From positions 1-43,674 of the forward strand of contig JAAYGX010000044.1 in the NCBI GenBank assembly GCA_012735585.1: DNA of 43,674 nucleotides, read 5' to 3'. The DNA comes from Tissierella sp. GTDB lineage: Bacteria; Bacillota; Clostridia; Tissierellales; Tissierellaceae. Within the stretch, counting starts at the first letter, position 1, and the number at the start of each line of letters is the position of its first letter. A program made the position numbers and the translations under genes. This document shows positions 25,284 to 33,694 of the stretch, piece by piece. The notes beneath the pieces were generated by a model that was given only the letters and a program-made list of their open reading frames with translations, made no database searches and was not told where the DNA came from.

Positions 25284-26303
25284 CTATTCATCTCCCTTTA
25301 CATATTTATGGCTAGCATCTGAAATATATTTAACTTGGATGTCATCAATATCATTAGGTATTGAGCAATCAGCACCTATAATGAAGCCCTTATATCCATT
25401 TTCGTCAATTAATTTCTTAACAAATTGATCTAATTCTTCTTTAGAGCCTCTATCTATCAATGTTCCAGGATTGTTATCAAAACCACCTAAAACACTTTTA
25501 CCTCCATATATTTTTTTACCTTCTTCTAAAGTAACCCCCTCAGTAAAAGTCGCCCAGTTATAAACTTTAGCTTCATAATCCGTGTAAAAAGATAGATCAT
25601 TCTTATGATGAGCATAACCACAGATATGAAGTATATTATAATCACTGTATTTGTTTGCAGTATTTAAAACTTCCATTTCTGTTGGTTTAACATATTTGTT
25701 ATATACATCTAAAGGATATTTTTCACTTTGAATGTTTTGAACACAGTAATATATGCCATCTAAATCTGTTTCTTTAAATAGTTTTTCAACTAAAATATTA
25801 ATATCTTTTTGTATTTCCATTCCTGCAGCATGAAATTCCTCAGGAAAGTTCTCAGCTAAATAAACAAACCTTTCAAAATCCAAATCTAAAAACTCAAGTC
25901 TAATTCTGATTACTTGAAGTGGAGCAAATATATTATAAAAAGTCATTACTTCATCACTAAATAGATCAACCAATCTTCTAACATGTTTGATTTGTTCAGT
26001 AATCCAAGGATGATCTGGCCCTATACTTTTTATCTTCAAGAGATCTTCCCTAGTTTCCAGATTATTATCCATAATAGGTGGATATCCCATAAAACCCTCG
26101 TTCATTAACTTCATCATATCCGGGTTTGTTTTTTTATAATAATCTAAATGTCCTTCTACTATTTTATCTAAAATATCTTGACGCTCTGGTCCTTGAAATT
26201 GGTCTTCTCCTAAGACATAATGATGCCAAAACCCAATAGGGACCCTATCTACTTCTTCATTATCAAAGGCTTTTTTAAGCAAGTCTCTCTTATTTATGTT
26301 CAT
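25284..26303 (-). CDS. UROD-fold, zinc-methyltransferase-like protein 1
   Basis: 339 residues, a paralogue of the next gene. The barrel begins NINKRDLLKKAFDNEEVDRV and RVPIGFWHHYV. The zinc-type ligands H226 and C228 (ILHICGYAHH) and C313 (GADCSIPND) are conserved, and GGFDNNPGTL and VYNWATFTEG are shared with the paralogue. No corrinoid protein or MtaB/MttB-type partner is encoded in the window. ATG at 26303 has AAGGAG 6 nt upstream; earlier in-frame ATGs overlap the ribosome site. It is 10 nt after dhaL. The two copies may form a heteromer or handle two substrates (inference). Confidence 0.8.
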   Translation of the reverse strand: MNINKRDLLKKAFDNEEVDRVPIGFWHHYVLGEDQFQGPERQDILDKIVEGHLDYYKKTNPDMMKLMNEGFMGYPPIMDNNLETREDLLKIKSIGPDHPWITEQIKHVRRLVDLFSDEVMTFYNIFAPLQVIRIRLEFLDLDFERFVYLAENFPEEFHAAGMEIQKDINILVEKLFKETDLDGIYYCVQNIQSEKYPLDVYNKYVKPTEMEVLNTANKYSDYNILHICGYAHHKNDLSFYTDYEAKVYNWATFTEGVTLEEGKKIYGGKSVLGGFDNNPGTLIDRGSKEELDQFVKKLIDENGYKGFIIGADCSIPNDIDDIQVKYISDASHKYVKGDE

Positions 26304-26313
26304 ATCCATCTCC

Positions 26314-26955
26314 TTATTTCTGTAAAATATAGTTACACAAAGTTTCAATTTGATATGCCATTGTTACAGCACCAGGATCTAAATGCCCAACACCTTTATT
26401 CGCTTGATAACTAGCTCTACCTCTTAAAGCTTCCATTTCCTTAGTAGCATTCGCTCCTTCTGTTGCTGCTTTTGCAAGGGATTCTAGTAGTTCTTTATCA
26501 TCTGCCTGACCCTGGATTTTTGTCTTTAATTCTTCTACTGCTGGTGCTAAAGCATCTACCATTGTTTTTTGTCCTACTTCAGTTTTTCCACGTTTCATAA
26601 TATCGGCAAGCATTGCATCATATATATTGTATAGCTCATCTCTTCCAATATATTCTACACCATCTAAGGTTTTGGCAGCTGCCATATATGCTCCACCATA
26701 AAGGACTCCTGAGGATCCACCAACTTTAGACATAAGTGTCATGCTTATTTTTTTGAAAGCATCTTGTAAATTCATATCTTTTATTTGATCGGCACTTTTT
26801 AAAAGCTCACCGAAACCTGTATTCATATTTAGCCAGTGATCTCCATCACCTGTAGCTAAGTCTAGCTCAGTTATATAATCCTTTTCTTCTTGCAGTAAAT
26901 TATAAAATGCCTTTAAATACTCTACATAATCTGAACTATTAATTTTAAAAGCCAT
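26314..26955 (-). CDS. dhaL: Dihydroxyacetone kinase-like subunit DhaL
   Basis: 213 residues. Nucleotide-binding, all-helical subunit. The Asp triad that binds Mg-ADP/ATP is in LDLATGDGDHWLNMNTGF (about residues 30-47), with SKVGGSSGVLYGGAYM and the C-terminal GRASYQANKGVGHLDPGA following. Trp after GDGDH is a departure from the more usual Gly-Thr. No DhaM (phosphotransferase component) is in the window, so the phosphoryl donor (PEP through DhaM, or ATP) is open. It sits 11 nt after dhaK and before the UROD-fold genes. ATG after AGGAGGG. Confidence 0.92.
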   Translation of the reverse strand: MAFKINSSDYVEYLKAFYNLLQEEKDYITELDLATGDGDHWLNMNTGFGELLKSADQIKDMNLQDAFKKISMTLMSKVGGSSGVLYGGAYMAAAKTLDGVEYIGRDELYNIYDAMLADIMKRGKTEVGQKTMVDALAPAVEELKTKIQGQADDKELLESLAKAATEGANATKEMEALRGRASYQANKGVGHLDPGAVTMAYQIETLCNYILQK

Positions 26956-26966
26956 AGTATTCCCTC

Positions 26967-27953
26967 CTATACAATTGTTAAAGCTGGAGTCTTGCAGCTA
27001 ACATTTAATAATTCTCTTAATTCATCATCTAATTTCATCAATGTGATAGAGCAACCACTCATATCTAATGCAGTCATATAATTTCCTACTAAGTTGTTTT
27101 CAACCTTTATATTTTTCTCTTCAAGGATTTTATGAACATCTCTGTTCAAAATATATAATTCCATAGGCGGAGTTGAGCCAAGACCATTTGTCAGTAGGGC
27201 TACATTTGAGTCGTTGAAATCCATATCATCAAATATATGTCCCAGTAATTCCTTAGCTAATTCCCTTGATGGCAACAATTCTTTTCTTTGGATTCCCGGT
27301 TCTCCATGGATACCCATACCCACTTCCATTTTATCCTCTTCTATTTCAAAATTAGGTTTACCATTTGCAGGTATCGTACAAGGTGTCAAAGACATACCCA
27401 TGGATCTAATGTTTTTTATAGCCTTTTCTGCTGCTTCTTTTACTTCCGCTAGGCTTCCACCTTGTTTTGCCTTAGCTCCAGCAATTTTGTGAACAAAAAC
27501 AGTTCCTGCAATTCCTCTTCTTCCTGCTGAGAATGTACTATCTTCAACAGCCACATCATCCTTAACTACAACATAGTCCACTTCAATGCCTTCCATTTCA
27601 GCCATTTCAGCAGCTAATTCAAAGTTCATTATATCTCCAGAATAGTTTTTGATTACTAATAATACACCCTTACCACTATCAGCTCTTTTGATTCCTTCTA
27701 GTATCCTATCTGGACTTGGGGATGAAAAAACATGTCCTGCTACGGCTGCATCTAACATTCCATCGCCTACATATCCAGCATGAGCCGGCTCATGACCTGA
27801 ACCTCCACCTGATACAACCCCAACCTTACCTGTTTTTTCTTTCCTTGCAATTACCTCAAGTTCAGGTACATACACGATATCTGGGTTTGATAATGCTAAA
27901 CCTTCTAAAGTTTCAGCTACTACATTATTCGGATCATTAATTATCTTTTTCAT
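26967..27953 (-). CDS. dhaK: Dihydroxyacetone kinase-like subunit DhaK
   Basis: 328 residues. Substrate-binding subunit. The covalent substrate histidine is in MGMGIHGEPGIQR (about residue 215), and the substrate loop is VSGGGSGHEPAHAGYVGDGM (about residues 46-65) with GHVFSSPSPD after it. It phosphorylates dihydroxyacetone or a related small ketose; members of this family also use erythrulose and glyceraldehyde, so the substrate is uncertain. ATG at 27953 follows GAGGAGA by 6 nt; the frame to 27971 has no ribosome site. It is 36 nt after livF, so the kinase is tied to an ABC importer rather than to a glycerol dehydrogenase. Confidence 0.93.
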   Translation of the reverse strand: MKKIINDPNNVVAETLEGLALSNPDIVYVPELEVIARKEKTGKVGVVSGGGSGHEPAHAGYVGDGMLDAAVAGHVFSSPSPDRILEGIKRADSGKGVLLVIKNYSGDIMNFELAAEMAEMEGIEVDYVVVKDDVAVEDSTFSAGRRGIAGTVFVHKIAGAKAKQGGSLAEVKEAAEKAIKNIRSMGMSLTPCTIPANGKPNFEIEEDKMEVGMGIHGEPGIQRKELLPSRELAKELLGHIFDDMDFNDSNVALLTNGLGSTPPMELYILNRDVHKILEEKNIKVENNLVGNYMTALDMSGCSITLMKLDDELRELLNVSCKTPALTIV

Positions 27954-27989
27954 AACTACTCTCCTCTCCATAGTTCATATTATTGTATA

Positions 27990-28700
27990 CTAAATACCAA
28001 GGTATATTTCTCTAACTTTATCATCATTTATTATATCCTTAGACGGACCTTCTAAAGAAACTACTCCATTCTCTAAAACATATGCCCTATCCGAGGTCTT
28101 TAAAGCCATGAAGGCGTTTTGCTCTATAAGAAGTATCGTTATCCCTTCCTTTGATATTTGTTGTATGAGCTCAAATATCTGGGAAACTATATTAGGTGCT
28201 AGCCCTAAGGATGGTTCATCTAATAAAAGTAACTTTGGTCTACCCATTAAGGAACGAGCAATTGCAAGCATTTGTTGTTCTCCACCTGATAATGTTCCAG
28301 CATATTGACCCTTTCTTTCCTTTAATTTAGGGAATAGTTCATAGACATATTCGAAGGAATCATTTATTTGTTTAGGATCTTTTATTATATAAGCTCCTAA
28401 TTTTAGGTTTTCTTCCACTGTTAAACTACCAAATACTTCTCTACCTTCAGGAGATAGGCTGATGCCTTCTTTTAATAGATTGTAAGCTTCCATTCTAAAT
28501 ATACTTTTCCCTTCAAATTCAATACTTCCAGAACGAGGCTTAAGTAGTCCCGCTATAGTATTAACTAAAGTCGACTTACCAGCTCCATTACTGCCAATCA
28601 AACTTACTATTTCTCCTTCATTTACCTGAATACTTACTCCTTTTAAAGCATGTATTGCACCGTAGTAAGTATTTAAATCTTTAACGTTCAACAAATGCAT
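27990..28700 (-). CDS. livF: ABC transporter ATPase, LivF type
   Basis: About 236 residues. Walker A GSNGAGKSTL, signature LSGGEQQML, Walker B LLLLDEPSLGLAP and H-loop LLIEQNA. LNTYYGAIHALKGVSIQVNE is the LivF start. It overlaps the end of livG by 20 nt. The start is ambiguous: ATG at 28700 is only 2 nt from AGGGGG, while TTG at 28694 (giving LNVKDLNTYYG, the usual family N-terminus) has an 8-nt spacer and may be the real one. Second ATPase of the branched-chain-amino-acid-type importer. Confidence 0.92.
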   Translation of the reverse strand: MHLLNVKDLNTYYGAIHALKGVSIQVNEGEIVSLIGSNGAGKSTLVNTIAGLLKPRSGSIEFEGKSIFRMEAYNLLKEGISLSPEGREVFGSLTVEENLKLGAYIIKDPKQINDSFEYVYELFPKLKERKGQYAGTLSGGEQQMLAIARSLMGRPKLLLLDEPSLGLAPNIVSQIFELIQQISKEGITILLIEQNAFMALKTSDRAYVLENGVVSLEGPSKDIINDDKVREIYLGI

Positions 28701-29463
28701 CACCCCCTAAATATGCTTTTATAACTTGGGGATTATGAGCCACTTCCTCAGGAAGCCCCTCAGCAATCAATCTACCATTGTCTAATACATACACTCTATC
28801 CGAAACATTCATGACAACGTTCATATCGTGTTCTATTAATAATATAGTGATGCCTAAATCTCTAATATTAGAAATAAACTTTAGTAGCTCCTCTGACTCT
28901 TGAGGATTCATACCAGCTGCCGGCTCATCTAATAGTATAAGCTCGGCTCCTGTAGCTACAGCCCTAGCAATCTCCACTTTCCTTTGATCCCCATATGGTA
29001 GACTATCTGCATAATCATTGAGTTTATCTTCCATATTTAAACTTTTTAAGACTTCAATTGCTCTTACTGTAGCTTCATCCTCTTGTTTTTTAAACTTTTT
29101 GCTCTCAAACATTGAATCCAATAGTTTATAACAAATATTAATGTGACTTCCTATTAGAACATTCTCTATAACACGCATTTCCCCAAATAACCTAATATTT
29201 TGAAACGTCCTAGAGATTCCTCTTTTAACAATTTCTTGAGGTGGGAAGCCTTCTATATTTTCACCTTTCCATATAATAGATCCACTTGTTGGCCTATATA
29301 CTCCTGTTAACAAATTAAAAACAGTCGTCTTACCAGCACCATTGGGCCCTATCAGTCCAATAATCTCACCTTTATTTATATGAAAATCCACTTGATCAAC
29401 TGCCTTGATACCACCAAAGTTTATAGATAATTTTTTAGTTTCTAATAAATGTCCATTACTCAT
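28681..29463 (-). CDS. livG: ABC transporter ATPase, LivG type
   Basis: 260 residues. Family start LLETKKLSINFGGIKAVDQV, Walker A GPNGAGKTTV, the LivG-specific ISRTFQNIRLFGEMRVIENV, a degenerate signature LPYGDQRKVEIARAVAT (in place of LSGGQ, usual for LivG), Walker B LILLDEPAAGMNP. ATG at 29463 follows AGGGGAG by 6 nt; the longer frame runs into livM. One base separates it from livM. Confidence 0.93.
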   Translation of the reverse strand: MSNGHLLETKKLSINFGGIKAVDQVDFHINKGEIIGLIGPNGAGKTTVFNLLTGVYRPTSGSIIWKGENIEGFPPQEIVKRGISRTFQNIRLFGEMRVIENVLIGSHINICYKLLDSMFESKKFKKQEDEATVRAIEVLKSLNMEDKLNDYADSLPYGDQRKVEIARAVATGAELILLDEPAAGMNPQESEELLKFISNIRDLGITILLIEHDMNVVMNVSDRVYVLDNGRLIAEGLPEEVAHNPQVIKAYLGGDAFVER

Positions 29464-29464
29464 A

Positions 29465-30487
29465 TTAGACTCCCCTCTTTCCCTGAAAATCCATAGTTTC
29501 TTTAGCTTTTTCACTTAAAGGATAAGGACTAGAATCTCTCCATCCTAATAAACCTTGTGGTCTAAATCTCATCATTAGAACAAGAACCAAACCATATAGA
29601 ACAAATCTATAATCCATTAGACTTCTAGAAAGTTCAGGCAACACTACTAAGACAGCAGAACCAAGTACCATTCCCCTGATCGTCCCCATACCACCTAAAA
29701 TTACAATACTTAGTATCATTGTGGACATATCAAAAGTGAATGTATTTTGGTCAATATATCCCAGTTGTGTAGAATAAATAGAACCTACCAATGCACATAT
29801 GATTGCTGCAAGTACAAAACTTAAAACTTTGTAATAAGTAGTATTAATCCCCATCATAATACTTGCAGTATGGTCTTGTTTTATTGCCCTCATAGCTCTA
29901 CCTGTTTTACTTTTATATAATTGATGACAAAATAGCATAACCAGAAGCATTGAGACCAATGTCAAAATATAAAGTCCACCATTATTCATTGTAAGTTCTA
30001 TTCCAAATAAGCTAGGTCTTGGAATATTACGAATTCCTAAAGGACCATTGGTTACAGGAGCCCATATGATTATGATGGTTCGAATAATCTCTCCAAAACC
30101 TAGGGTCACTATGGTAAGATAAGGTCCTATTAATCTAAGGGTTGGTAATCCAAGAAGCAGCCCAAAAGCCGCCGCTATAATCAAGGCTATAAAAGTAGCT
30201 ATAAAGAAATTCATGTCTAATCTAGTGGTTAATATTGTTGTAGTATAGGCACCAATTGCCACAAAACCAGCTTGCCCTAAAGAGACCAATCCAGTATATC
30301 CCACAAGTATATTTAAACCCAGTGCCATTATTATATAGATTAAAACCTTGTTAATTATATTTAAATAATAGTTATTTGTGTTTACAAAGGGAACTAGAAA
30401 TAAGCCTATAATTATTACTCCAATTAATATTGATTTTACATTATTTAGTTGTGTTAGTTTTGATTTAGCTATATTATCTTTTCTCAT
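29465..30487 (-). CDS. livM: ABC transporter permease, LivM type
   Basis: 340 residues with about 8-10 hydrophobic segments. The LivM signature NILVGYTGLVSLGQAGFVAIGA lies near residue 64 and GLPTLRLIGPYLTIVTLGFG near 120; the conserved cytoplasmic loop RAMRAIKQDHTASIMMGIN is present. ATG at 30487 after AAGGTG. It partners LivH in the membrane channel. Confidence 0.93.
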   Translation of the reverse strand: MRKDNIAKSKLTQLNNVKSILIGVIIIGLFLVPFVNTNNYYLNIINKVLIYIIMALGLNILVGYTGLVSLGQAGFVAIGAYTTTILTTRLDMNFFIATFIALIIAAAFGLLLGLPTLRLIGPYLTIVTLGFGEIIRTIIIIWAPVTNGPLGIRNIPRPSLFGIELTMNNGGLYILTLVSMLLVMLFCHQLYKSKTGRAMRAIKQDHTASIMMGINTTYYKVLSFVLAAIICALVGSIYSTQLGYIDQNTFTFDMSTMILSIVILGGMGTIRGMVLGSAVLVVLPELSRSLMDYRFVLYGLVLVLMMRFRPQGLLGWRDSSPYPLSEKAKETMDFQGKRGV

Positions 30488-30488
30488 A

Positions 30489-31364
30489 CTACACCTTCTC
30501 AATCTCTTTCTTACCTAGTAATCCATTTGGCCTAATAATTAATACTACTATAAGAATAATAAAGGCAACACTATCTCTAAACTCTGAACCTAGATAAGTT
30601 GCAGCAGCGGACTCGGAGATTCCAACCAGTACTCCTCCTATTATAGACCCTGGTAAACTACCAATACCTCCAAGGACAGCAGCAGCAAAGGCTTTTAATC
30701 CGGATACGTATCCCATATTAGGATATGCCATACCATAGTAGCTACTCACCAGAACCCCTGCAATAGCCGCAGAAATTCCACCTAATAAAAATGTAAAGGA
30801 AACTACAAAATTAACATTAATACCCATCAGTTTAGCTGCCTTCATATTTTGTTCTGAGGCCCTCATTGCTAAGCCGATTTTTGTTTTATTTACTACCAAT
30901 ACTAAAATTACCATTAAAACCAATGATATTAACAACATTCCTATTTGGGTATATTGAATATCTACACCTAGAAGGTTCATCGTCTTATCTGGAAATAAGG
31001 AAGGAAACTGTCTCCTCTGGCTACCAAATCTCACTATTAATAAGTTTGTTAATATATTTGATATCCCTATGGTAGTAATTAAGGATGTGATTGAAGCAGC
31101 ACCTTGTTTTCTTAGGGGCTCCATAGCAGCTTTATCTATCAAAATATTTAACAATCCTGTAAGTATTATGCCCGCAATAATTGCAGGCATAATACCAAAG
31201 TTAAAGGAAATGAGATATAGGGTAATAGTTGCACCAAAGGCATAGACAGATCCATGTGAGAAGTTTACTAAACGTAATATCCCAAATACTAAGGAATACC
31301 CTACTGCTATAAGAGCATATGACATGCCTATAGTAACTCCATTAAAAATCTGTTGTATACCCAT
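30489..31364 (-). CDS. livH: ABC transporter permease, LivH type
   Basis: 291 residues with about 8 hydrophobic segments. Family start MGIQQIFNGVTIGMSYALIA, VNFSHGSVYAFGA, and the conserved cytoplasmic loop GLAMRASEQNMKAAKLMGIN. FAAAVLGGIGSLPGSIIGG is typical of LivH. ATG after AGGAGGG. It lies 12 nt after the binding-protein gene. Confidence 0.94.
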   Translation of the reverse strand: MGIQQIFNGVTIGMSYALIAVGYSLVFGILRLVNFSHGSVYAFGATITLYLISFNFGIMPAIIAGIILTGLLNILIDKAAMEPLRKQGAASITSLITTIGISNILTNLLIVRFGSQRRQFPSLFPDKTMNLLGVDIQYTQIGMLLISLVLMVILVLVVNKTKIGLAMRASEQNMKAAKLMGINVNFVVSFTFLLGGISAAIAGVLVSSYYGMAYPNMGYVSGLKAFAAAVLGGIGSLPGSIIGGVLVGISESAAATYLGSEFRDSVAFIILIVVLIIRPNGLLGKKEIEKV

Positions 31365-31376
31365 ATTGCCCTCCTA

Positions 31377-32534
31377 TTATTTTAACAATCCAAATTGACC
31401 ATCTCTTACAACTACTTTAGTAAAGGATTTATCTACATCTCCATTTTCATCAAATTTTGTAAATCCAGTTACACCATCATACTCTAAATTTGCAATTTCA
31501 TCTCTTAATGCAGCGGTATCGCCATAGCCTACATTTTGTACAGCTGTTAAGAATATACCAACTGAATCATATGCTTGTGCAGTTAAAGCACTAGGTTCAT
31601 TACCATATTTATTTTTATATGTTTCAACAAATTCAACTACTTTAGGATCATCAGATTGTGAAAAGAATATTACAGGGAATGCTACTCCTTCAACATATTC
31701 TCCGCCCAATTCTAAAAGCTGTTGACTATAAGCATTTGAGAATCCTACGATTTCTATATCTGGGTTTATTTCTTTATATTGTCTAGCAACAGGAGCAACT
31801 AAGTTATACATTCCTACTGTAATAACCACATCAGCTCCAGCATCGTTTAATTTAGAAATTGCAGGTCTATAATCATCTGAACCTTCAATAACTTCTTCAT
31901 GTGCAACTATATTGGCACCCGGGAAATCATTTTCAACAATTTCTTTAACTATACCAGAAGTACTTACACCCCAGTCAGTCATTATAGATATAATTCCTAT
32001 ATTGGATTTTCCTAAGTCATTAACTGCTATATCAACACTAGCACTTGCCTCAGCGTGAATAACCGTATTATTTCTAAATATATAATCACCGATACCTGAA
32101 TAGTCAGGATGTGATGCTGATGGTGATATTTCAATGATTTGGTTATCTTGGTATATTGGTGCTGCTGCCATGGATACACCTGATGCAAAGTGACCAATTA
32201 CTACTGGTATATTTCCATCACTTACGATCCTATTAGCAACTGTAACAGCTTCTTCAGGTGAGTTTTTATCATCATATTTTTCAACAACCACAGTTTTTCC
32301 TTCTATTGTAGCCTCTGCGTTCCATTTTTCAGCCATTAAATCAGCTGCATTGGCAAAGCCTATTCCATACTCAGAGTTGTCACCAGTCATAGGTCCTGCA
32401 ACAATAACTCTTACAGCATCTTCATTATTTACTCCTGAACCTTGTTGGTTCCCATTTCCTCCACTACAAGCTGTCACAAACATAGCAACTGCTAAAATTG
32501 AAATAATCATTAAATTAATTTTACTTCTTTTCAT
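31377..32534 (-). CDS. livK: Branched-chain-amino-acid-type ABC substrate-binding lipoprotein
   Basis: 385 residues. Lipoprotein signal peptide with lipobox FVTAC (Cys at about residue 23), then periplasmic-binding fold type I: VRVIVAGPMTGDNSEYGIGF, VVIGHFASGVSMAAAPIYQ, ISPSASHPDYSGIGDYIFR. This family binds amino acids but also amides, urea and aromatic acids, so the ligand need not be Leu/Ile/Val. Linkage to dhaKL and the UROD-fold genes argues for another ligand. First gene of the operon; ATG after AAAGGAG. Confidence 0.92.
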   Translation of the reverse strand: MKRSKINLMIISILAVAMFVTACSGGNGNQQGSGVNNEDAVRVIVAGPMTGDNSEYGIGFANAADLMAEKWNAEATIEGKTVVVEKYDDKNSPEEAVTVANRIVSDGNIPVVIGHFASGVSMAAAPIYQDNQIIEISPSASHPDYSGIGDYIFRNNTVIHAEASASVDIAVNDLGKSNIGIISIMTDWGVSTSGIVKEIVENDFPGANIVAHEEVIEGSDDYRPAISKLNDAGADVVITVGMYNLVAPVARQYKEINPDIEIVGFSNAYSQQLLELGGEYVEGVAFPVIFFSQSDDPKVVEFVETYKNKYGNEPSALTAQAYDSVGIFLTAVQNVGYGDTAALRDEIANLEYDGVTGFTKFDENGDVDKSFTKVVVRDGQFGLLK

Positions 32535-32632
32535 TTGTCTACTCCTTTCACCTTGTGAATTTATAATCTTGTTATTATTAATTAGTAGTTTTAGATGTCC
32601 CCCCTTTAAAGTTCATCTACAAACGTTTCCTG

Positions 32633-32667
32633 TGGTATTACTAGTAATCATACCACTAATAATACCA
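32633..32667. promoter_or_regulatory. Operator-like TGGTAT/ATACCA sites at the liv-dha promoter
   Basis: TGGTAT (32633-32638) and ATACCA (32650-32655) form a dyad that also encloses the inner palindrome ATTACTAGTAAT. A second ATACCA lies at 32662-32667, in direct repeat with the first, 12 nt apart. The sites sit just downstream of the predicted start of transcription, an ideal position for repression. The half-sites resemble those of FadR-subclass GntR proteins, so the regulator at 23558 is the natural candidate. Confidence 0.6.
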
Positions 32668-32675
32668 ATAATGAG

Positions 32676-32704
32676 ATTATATCACCTGAATATATCAGTT
32701 TCAA
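32676..32704 (-). promoter_or_regulatory. Sigma-A promoter of the liv-dha operon
   Basis: Minus strand: TTGAAA (32704-32699), 17-nt spacer, TATAAT (32681-32676), with TG one base before the -10. The predicted start is near 32669, giving a leader of about 135 nt before livK. Nothing else is recognised in the 305-nt gap 32535-32839 apart from the operator sites and the deoD terminator. Confidence 0.85.
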
Positions 32705-32798
32705 TAATTATCTTAATATTAACAATTATTATGCCACTAGAATAGTTATCTTATTTACTAAATAAATACCCAAAGATTTGATTGCTAAAATTGTTGTT

Positions 32799-32841
32799 AA
32801 AAAATAACAGTAGGTAGAGAAAAATCTACCTACTGTTATTT
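32799..32841 (-). terminator. Rho-independent terminator after deoD
   Basis: TAACAGTAGGTAGA (32806-32819) pairs perfectly with TCTACCTACTGTTA (32826-32839) over a 6-nt loop. In the minus direction the stem, starting at the deoD stop, is followed by a T5-6 tract. Confidence 0.9.
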
Positions 32842-33541
32842 ATGCCAATTCCAATGCTATTTCCATCATCTTACTAAAGCCTGTCTCTCTTTCATCAGAT
32901 GTGGTTTCTAGTTTAGTCACCAAGGAGTCTGATACCGTAAGTATTGTAAGTGCATTTACTCCAGCAGCTGCAGCATTACAATATAAAGCGTAGGCTTCCA
33001 TTTCAACAGCTAGTACACCCATAGATGCCCATTTCTTATATGCATCAGGATTTGCATTATAGAATACATCACTACTTAGGATATTACCAACTTTTATATC
33101 TATACCCTTCTGGTCTGCAACTTGTTTTGCCTTATATAATAGATCCCAAGATGCAATTGCAGAAAATGTACCTGGTAGTTCATAATGATGAGCATAGTTG
33201 GAGTTTGTACAAGCCCCCATTCCAAGGATGATGTCATATAGCTTCAAGTCTTCATTATAAGCTCCACAAGATCCAACTCTGATTAGGTTTTTTACTCCAT
33301 AAAAGTTAATCAATTCATAGGAATAGATCCCTATGGATGGTACCCCCATACCACTACCCATTACAGATATCTTCTTGCCCTTATAGGTTCCAGTATAGCC
33401 AAACATATTTCTAACAGCATTAAACTGAACCACATCTTCTAAAAATGTATCAGCAATAAACTTTGCCCTTAAAGGGTCTCCTGGTAAAAGTATAGTTTCT
33501 GCTATATCACCTTTTTTCGCACTTATATGAGCTGTTGTCAT
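32840..33541 (-). CDS. deoD: Purine nucleoside phosphorylase, DeoD type
   Basis: 233 residues, the standard length of hexameric DeoD. It splits purine (deoxy)nucleosides with phosphate to base and (deoxy)ribose-1-phosphate. Phosphate-binding LLPGDPLRAKF and IRVGSCGAY, the purine/ribose site VLAVEMEAYALY and catalytic Asp in LTVSDSL are all present. ATG after AAAAGGAG. A terminator follows directly. The 55-bp repeat starts 31 nt upstream of its ATG and may contain its promoter (TATAAT on the minus strand at 33577-33572). Confidence 0.96.
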   Translation of the reverse strand: MTTAHISAKKGDIAETILLPGDPLRAKFIADTFLEDVVQFNAVRNMFGYTGTYKGKKISVMGSGMGVPSIGIYSYELINFYGVKNLIRVGSCGAYNEDLKLYDIILGMGACTNSNYAHHYELPGTFSAIASWDLLYKAKQVADQKGIDIKVGNILSSDVFYNANPDAYKKWASMGVLAVEMEAYALYCNAAAAGVNALTILTVSDSLVTKLETTSDERETGFSKMMEIALELA

Positions 33542-33571
33542 CGAATCACTCCTTTTAGATTTATTAATTTA

Positions 33572-33626
33572 ATTATACATTAATTGGTAACAAATAAGCT
33601 AGATGTATATGAAAAACAAATTTTAA
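33572..33626. repeat. 55-bp direct repeat, left copy (before deoD)
   Basis: It begins ATTATACATTAATTGGTAAC and ends CAAATTTTAA. It matches 40323-40378 in the same orientation with one substitution and one inserted base. Here it forms most of the region upstream of deoD. Confidence 0.9.
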
Positions 33627-33665
33627 AAAACACCATAAAAGTTATAACATAACTTTTATGGTGTT
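33625..33665 (-). terminator. Rho-independent terminator after the IclR regulator
   Basis: AACACCATAAAAGTTA (33629-33644) pairs perfectly with its complement (33650-33665), loop 5 nt. In the minus direction TTTTTT follows. It ends the nucleoside-uptake transcript. Confidence 0.88.
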
Positions 33666-33694
33666 CTAGTCAAAATTAATATTATATTCATTAT

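Noticed and set aside
24278-26303. Annotation of the two UROD-fold genes as haem biosynthesis HemE
   Set aside because: They carry the zinc ligand pattern of thiol methyltransferases, occur as a tandem pair in a catabolic operon, and no other haem genes are near.
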